Shown here: positions 6,791-11,013 of the stretch, piece by piece
Position numbering within the stretch: position 1 is the first letter of the stretch
How the letters are laid out: the number at the start of each line of letters is the position of its first letter
DNA from: an uncultured Phenylobacterium sp.
GTDB lineage: Bacteria > Pseudomonadota > Alphaproteobacteria > Caulobacterales > Caulobacteraceae
DNA: 11,013 nucleotides
Assembly (NCBI GenBank): GCA_945952175.1
Contig: CAMFHW010000088.1
Coordinates: forward strand, 1 to 11,013
Reading direction: 5' to 3'
Position numbers and translations under genes: made by a program
Notes under the pieces: model-generated
The model's database searches: none
Seen by the model: the letters and a program-made list of their open reading frames with translations, nothing else
What the model was told of the DNA's origin: nothing

Positions 6791-7060
6791 ATGGCCGATG
6801 ACGCCGCTGCCCATCCCGACGTTCTGAACCAGGCGGCCCAGGGCCAACTGAAGAGCATCATCGAGCGCGTCGAGCGCCTCGAGCAGGAGAAGTCCGAGAT
6901 CGCCGAGCAGATCAAGGAGGTCTTCGCCGAGGCCAAGGGCAACGGCTTCGACGTCAAGATCCTGCGCAAAGTGGTCCGCATCCGCAAGCAGGACCGGGCC
7001 AAGCGGATGGAGGAGGATGCGATCCTCGACCTCTATCTCTCGGCGATCGGAGAAATTTGA
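6791..7060 (+). CDS. gapR: GapR, DUF2312 nucleoid-associated protein
   Basis: GapR of Caulobacter clamps overtwisted DNA ahead of replication and transcription, assisting topoisomerases. This 89-residue product matches the family length. It has a long amphipathic coiled-coil helix (GQLKSIIERVERLEQEKSEIAEQIKEV, about 18-44), then the basic FDVKILRKVVRIRKQDRAKR (about 53-72) that faces DNA. The C-terminus is the conserved LDLYLSAIGEI. AGAGG at 6778-6782 lies 8 bases before the ATG. It heads a three-gene unit: its TGA overlaps the TTG start of the next gene. It is divergent from folE across 152 bp. Identity rests on recognising the nearly invariant AEAKGNGFDVK and VVRIRKQDRAKR segments. Confidence 0.95.
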   Translation: MADDAAAHPDVLNQAAQGQLKSIIERVERLEQEKSEIAEQIKEVFAEAKGNGFDVKILRKVVRIRKQDRAKRMEEDAILDLYLSAIGEI

Positions 7061-7371
7061 ACCGGGCCCCGCCCGACCGGAAGGAGGCGGCCAAGCGCGC
7101 CGCCCTGAACGCCCTCAAACGCGCCCGCCGTCAGGCCGACCGGACGGGCGTCGAGCTCTCCGACTGGGAGGGCGAATTCCTCGCTTCTGTGACCGAGCGG
7201 GTGAAGACCTATGGCCGCGCCTTCGCCGATCCGGAGAAGGGCGGCCCTGGCGCGCCGTTCTCGGTGCTGCAGGCCGTCAAGCTCAAGGAGATCGCCGCCA
7301 AGGCGAAGGGCGAGCCCCGCGAGCTGAAGCGCAAGCCCTTCCGCCGCAAAGCCGCAAAGGACCAGGAATGA
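7057..7371 (+). CDS. Small basic protein of unknown function, coupled to gapR
   Basis: I do not recognise a named family. The 104-residue product is rich in Lys and Arg, with a basic helix at about 8-29 (KEAAKRAALNALKRARRQAD), an acidic-aromatic stretch (ELSDWEGEFLASV) and a Lys/Arg tail (about 88-101). It has no signal or membrane segment, so it should be cytosolic and may bind nucleic acid. The start is an unusual TTG whose last two bases form the gapR TGA stop. GGAGA lies only 3-4 bases upstream, so translation probably depends on reinitiation after gapR. The stop overlaps the next start as ATGA. Tight coupling on both sides argues that it is real and made in proportion to GapR. Confidence 0.75.
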   Translation: MNRAPPDRKEAAKRAALNALKRARRQADRTGVELSDWEGEFLASVTERVKTYGRAFADPEKGGPGAPFSVLQAVKLKEIAAKAKGEPRELKRKPFRRKAAKDQE

Positions 7372-7754
7372 CCCGCAAGCTGGTGAGTTCGGGCTCCCCG
7401 CACGAGCCCAAGATCGGCTTCTCCCGCGCCGTGCGCGTGGACCGCTATATCGCCGTCGCCGGCACCGCCCCGATCGCCGTGGGCGGCGGCACGGCCTGTC
7501 CGGGCGACGTCTACGGCCAGACGCTCCGCTGCATCGAGATCGTCGGCAAGGCGCTGGCCGAGGCTGGCGCGTCGCTGAACGACGTGGTGCGCACGCGCAT
7601 CATGCTCACCGACATCAACCGATGGCGCGACGCCGCCCGCGCCCACGGCGAGGTGTTCGGCGAGATCCGGCCGGCCTGCACCTTCGTCGAGGTCTCAGGC
7701 TTCATCGACGCCACCTGGCTGGTGGAGATCGAGGTCGACGCGGTGGCGCCTTAG
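7368..7754 (+). CDS. Rid (YjgF/YER057c/UK114) family protein lacking the catalytic arginine
   Basis: This 128-residue Rid-family protein is expected to be a trimer. The fold-defining C-terminal pattern RPACTFVEVSGF..WLVEIEVDA is present. RidA enzymes that hydrolyse reactive enamines/imines use an Arg in the segment P-A-R-S-x-VEV; here that position is Cys (C104). Rid subfamilies without this Arg are known and do not show imine deaminase activity, so the role is open. The ATG overlaps the upstream TGA by ATGA, making it the third gene of the gapR unit. A strong palindrome follows 10 bp after its stop. Confidence 0.9.
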   Translation: MTRKLVSSGSPHEPKIGFSRAVRVDRYIAVAGTAPIAVGGGTACPGDVYGQTLRCIEIVGKALAEAGASLNDVVRTRIMLTDINRWRDAARAHGEVFGEIRPACTFVEVSGFIDATWLVEIEVDAVAP

Positions 7755-7764
7755 AGCCTGCCAT

Positions 7765-7796
7765 TGCCCTCTCCCCGCAAGGGCGGGGCGAGGGCA
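7765..7796. terminator. Strong imperfect palindrome, terminator or REP-like element
   Basis: TGCCCTC-T-CCCCGC (7765-7778) pairs with GCGGGG-C-GAGGGCA (7783-7796), giving 13 base pairs with one T/C mismatch and an AAGG loop. It lies between the convergent Rid gene and the small ORF/tacA transcript. No T-run follows on either side, so it may work as a Rho-type or processing barrier, or be a dispersed REP-like palindrome. The same plan recurs at 2313-2336. Confidence 0.65.
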
Positions 7797-7885
7797 GGAA
7801 TCCTTACAGCGCCCGCGCCGCGGCCAGCGCGGCCTCCCGCTGGGCGGCCAGGCGGCCCTGACGGATCAGGGCCTTGATGCGTTCG

Positions 7886-9376
<1,491 letters not shown>

Positions 9377-9546
9377 ATGAAAACACCCACCAGAAACCGG
9401 ACGCTCGTCTCGTCGGACGAGGCTCTTGTTGACCCGGATTGATACAGGTCGGGGGTAAAGACCGGGTTTCGGAGTCCTGAGTCGGGCGTTAACGGGCAAG
9501 GGGTTGCGGCGGGCGACCCATACGCCGCTGAATGCCTGCGGTAGAG

Positions 9547-9600
9547 GTTTCGGCGATGGGCTTGCGCCGTGCCCGGCCTTAGCCCTCTCATCACCGAAAC
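9547..9600 (+). promoter_or_regulatory. Long inverted repeat in the leader of the membrane protein gene
   Basis: GTTTCGGCGATG (9547-9558) and CATCACCGAAAC (9589-9600) are inverted repeats matching at 11 of 12 positions with 30 bases between. A nested GGGCT/AGCCC pair (9558-9562 with 9581-9585) can extend the stem. The structure ends one base before the GGAGG ribosome binding site (9602-9606) of the gene starting at 9615. It could be a cis-regulatory RNA fold or an operator; no known riboswitch core was recognised. The rest of the 9377-9614 gap holds the tacA leader and nothing else I can name. Confidence 0.45.
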
Positions 9601-9614
9601 GGGAGGGCGCTCCG

Positions 9615-10265
9615 ATGTTCGTCGGGCACTATGCGGCCGCGCTGGCGGCCAAGGGCGCGGAGCCGCGCGCGCCGCTCTGGACCTACGCCATCGGCTGCCA
9701 GCTGATCGACGTGGCGTGGTCGGGCCTGATCATGACCGGCGCCGAGCGGGTGAGCTTCGATCCCAAGCTGCCGGGCAGCGCGCTCGTGCTGGAGCACATG
9801 CCCTATACCCACAGCCTGCCGGCGGTGATCGTCTGGTCGGTGGCCGCGGCGGTCGCGGTCCGATGGGCGCTGAAGCTGCCCTGGACGGCGGCGGCGATGG
9901 TGGGGGCGACGGTCTTCTCCCACTGGCTGGCCGACCTCCTGGTCCACCGGCCGGACCTGGAGCTGTGGTTCGGCGGAACCAAGGTGGGCCTCGGCCTCTG
10001 GAACTATCCGGTCCCGGAACAGGCTGTGGAGATGGGCCTGCTCGCCCTGGGCGCGGCCTGGTGGGCCTGGCGTCGCGGCAAGCAGGGGCTGACCCTGTGG
10101 CCGGCCATGGTGTTCACCGGCCTGCTTGTCGCCCTGCAGATCGTGGCCATGCTGATCCCGGGCGCGGGCAGCGCAGTCGGCATGGGGACCACGGCGCTGG
10201 TGGCCTATCTGGCGGTCGGCCTGCTGGCCTGGTTCGCCGACCGAGGGTCTCCCCGCGTGACGTGA
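9615..10265 (+). CDS. Multi-pass membrane protein with His/Asp motifs, YdjM/DUF457 metal-dependent hydrolase-like
   Basis: The 216-residue product has about six hydrophobic segments, near 22-41, 67-86, 90-109, 134-152, 160-181 and 188-210. Candidate metal-ligand residues sit at the membrane edges: H5 in MFVGHYAAA, D32 in QLIDVAW, H61 and H66 in HMPYTHS, and H103, D107 and H111 in SHWLADLLVH. This spacing resembles the inner-membrane metal-dependent hydrolase group (YdjM/YbcI-like), an inference without detailed alignment. Substrate is unknown. ATG 9615 is chosen because GGAGG at 9602-9606 lies 8 bases upstream and the conserved MFVGHY begins there. It is divergent from tacA. Confidence 0.75.
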   Translation: MFVGHYAAALAAKGAEPRAPLWTYAIGCQLIDVAWSGLIMTGAERVSFDPKLPGSALVLEHMPYTHSLPAVIVWSVAAAVAVRWALKLPWTAAAMVGATVFSHWLADLLVHRPDLELWFGGTKVGLGLWNYPVPEQAVEMGLLALGAAWWAWRRGKQGLTLWPAMVFTGLLVALQIVAMLIPGAGSAVGMGTTALVAYLAVGLLAWFADRGSPRVT

Positions 10266-10277
10266 GGTGAGGATTGC

Positions 10278-10312
10278 CCTTGGGCGCCGCGCGCGTAGTG
10301 TGACGCCCAAGG
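10278..10312. promoter_or_regulatory. Perfect 9-bp inverted repeat before the PQQ dehydrogenase gene
   Basis: CCTTGGGCG (10278-10286) and CGCCCAAGG (10304-10312) are exact inverted repeats with a 17-base spacer. They lie 12 bp after the membrane protein stop and 32 bp before the dehydrogenase start. It may be a terminator stem for the first gene (no U-tract follows) or a two-half-site operator for the second; position fits both. Confidence 0.45.
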
Positions 10313-10344
10313 CCGCGTGGACGGCCGCGCCTGGGAGGGCCTCC

Positions 10345-11013
10345 ATGAAGATCTTCAAGCTCGCCGCTGTTCTGGCGTTCACATCCCTGCTCGCCGCCTG
10401 CGGACAGCAGGCCGGCGGAGGCGGCTCCAAGGCCGGCAATGTCGACGGCGCCCGCCTGGCCGCCGCCGGGGCCGGCGACTGGCTCGCGGTCGGCCGGACC
10501 TATGACGAGCAGCGCTACAGCCCGCTCGACAAGATCAACACCACCAATGTCGGCCAGCTGGGCCTCGCCTGGTACCACGAGTTCGACACCGACCGCGGCC
10601 AGGAGGCCACGCCGGTCATCGTCGACGGGGTGATCTACACCACCACGGCCTGGTCCAAGGTCTTCGCCATGGACGCCAAGACCGGCGCGCTGAAGTGGTC
10701 CTACGACCCGAAGGTCGAAGGCTCCAAGGGCTTCGACGCCTGCTGCGACGTGGTCAACCGCGGCGTCGCGGTCTGGAAGGGCAAGGTCTATGTGGGCGTC
10801 CTCGACGGCCGGCTGATCGCGCTGGACGCCGCCACCGGCAAGGAGGCCTGGAGCGTCCAGACTACCGACACCAGCAAGCCCTACACGATCACCGGGGCCC
10901 CGCGGATCATCAAGGACAAGGTGCTGATCGGGAATGGCGGCGCCGAGTACGGCGTGCGCGGCTACGTCACGGCCTATGACGCCGCGACCGGCAAGCAGGT
11001 CTGGCGCTTCTAC
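10345..11013 (+). CDS. PQQ-dependent (quinoprotein) dehydrogenase, 5' part, with lipobox
   Basis: The first 223 residues are present and the frame is open at the window edge; family members run to roughly 550-700 residues. An N-terminal signal ends in the lipobox LLAAC (C19), followed by a Gly/Ser linker and the beta-propeller start (DWLAVGRTYDEQRYSPLDKI). W-motif repeats are visible (AKTGALKWSYDP, ATGKEAWSV, ATGKQVWRFY). Cofactor residues are E88 (GQEATPVIVDG) and the vicinal C133-C134 pair (DACCDVVNRG) that forms the disulphide ring stacking on PQQ. GGAEYGVRGYVTAYD holds a likely Ca ligand, E201. It should oxidise an alcohol or related substrate on the periplasmic side. GGGAGG at 10333-10338 precedes the ATG. 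A C-terminal cytochrome c domain, if any, lies outside. Confidence 0.92.
   Translation, partial: MKIFKLAAVLAFTSLLAACGQQAGGGGSKAGNVDGARLAAAGAGDWLAVGRTYDEQRYSPLDKINTTNVGQLGLAWYHEFDTDRGQEATPVIVDGVIYTTTAWSKVFAMDAKTGALKWSYDPKVEGSKGFDACCDVVNRGVAVWKGKVYVGVLDGRLIALDAATGKEAWSVQTTDTSKPYTITGAPRIIKDKVLIGNGGAEYGVRGYVTAYDAATGKQVWRFY

Noticed and set aside
9532..9582. 16-codon upstream ORF in the leader of the membrane protein gene
   Set aside because: No Shine-Dalgarno and no regulatory codon run beyond two Arg; it may be chance within the structured leader.

Overview
The window is GC-rich, tightly packed and entirely bacterial. Gene content points to Caulobacterales (Caulobacter, Phenylobacterium or a close relative). 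The supporting genes are an 89-residue GapR/DUF2312 nucleoid protein, a TacA-type sigma-54 response regulator a few genes away, an alphaproteobacterial MotA, and a zinc-ligand-poor bL36. The genus is inferred from recalled family sequences, not from a search.

Layout, left to right. motA (minus, 14-883) is divergent from an MFS transporter (plus, 998-2305). The transporter converges on a MltB-type lytic transglycosylase (minus, 2339-3628), with a hairpin between their stop codons. A small GxxExxY/PDDEXK-like gene (about 3812-4180) follows, tightly bracketed by two inverted 27-bp repeats built of CACGAAG units. It looks like an inserted cassette in front of the housekeeping gene rpmJ, which has its own sigma-70-like promoter. 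After rpmJ come a HAD phosphatase and an APH-fold kinase (4338-6057), closely spaced and probably co-transcribed. They converge on folE (minus, 6054-6638), sharing a CTAG so that both stop codons overlap.

From 6791 runs gapR, a small basic protein of unknown function, and a Rid-family protein, linked by TTGA and ATGA stop/start overlaps. They converge on tacA (minus, 7886-9376) plus a 38-codon ORF overlapping its 3' end, with a strong imperfect palindrome (7765-7796) in between. To the right of tacA lie a structured leader, a six-helix membrane protein with histidine/aspartate motifs (9615-10265), a 9-bp inverted repeat, and the 5' part of a PQQ-dependent dehydrogenase with a lipobox (10345 to the window edge).

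Most of the window is conserved core genome: motility, peptidoglycan turnover, translation, tetrahydrofolate/pterin synthesis, chromosome topology and polar development. The most unusual feature is the GxxExxY gene with its flanking inverted CACGAAG repeats. Second-tier signals are the hairpin overlapping the folE ribosome binding site, the structured leader at 9547-9600, the small ORF at the tacA 3' end, and the two REP-like hairpins. There is no gene-free stretch over 300 bases; the longest is 9377-9614. I saw no tRNA, rRNA, CRISPR array or transposase.
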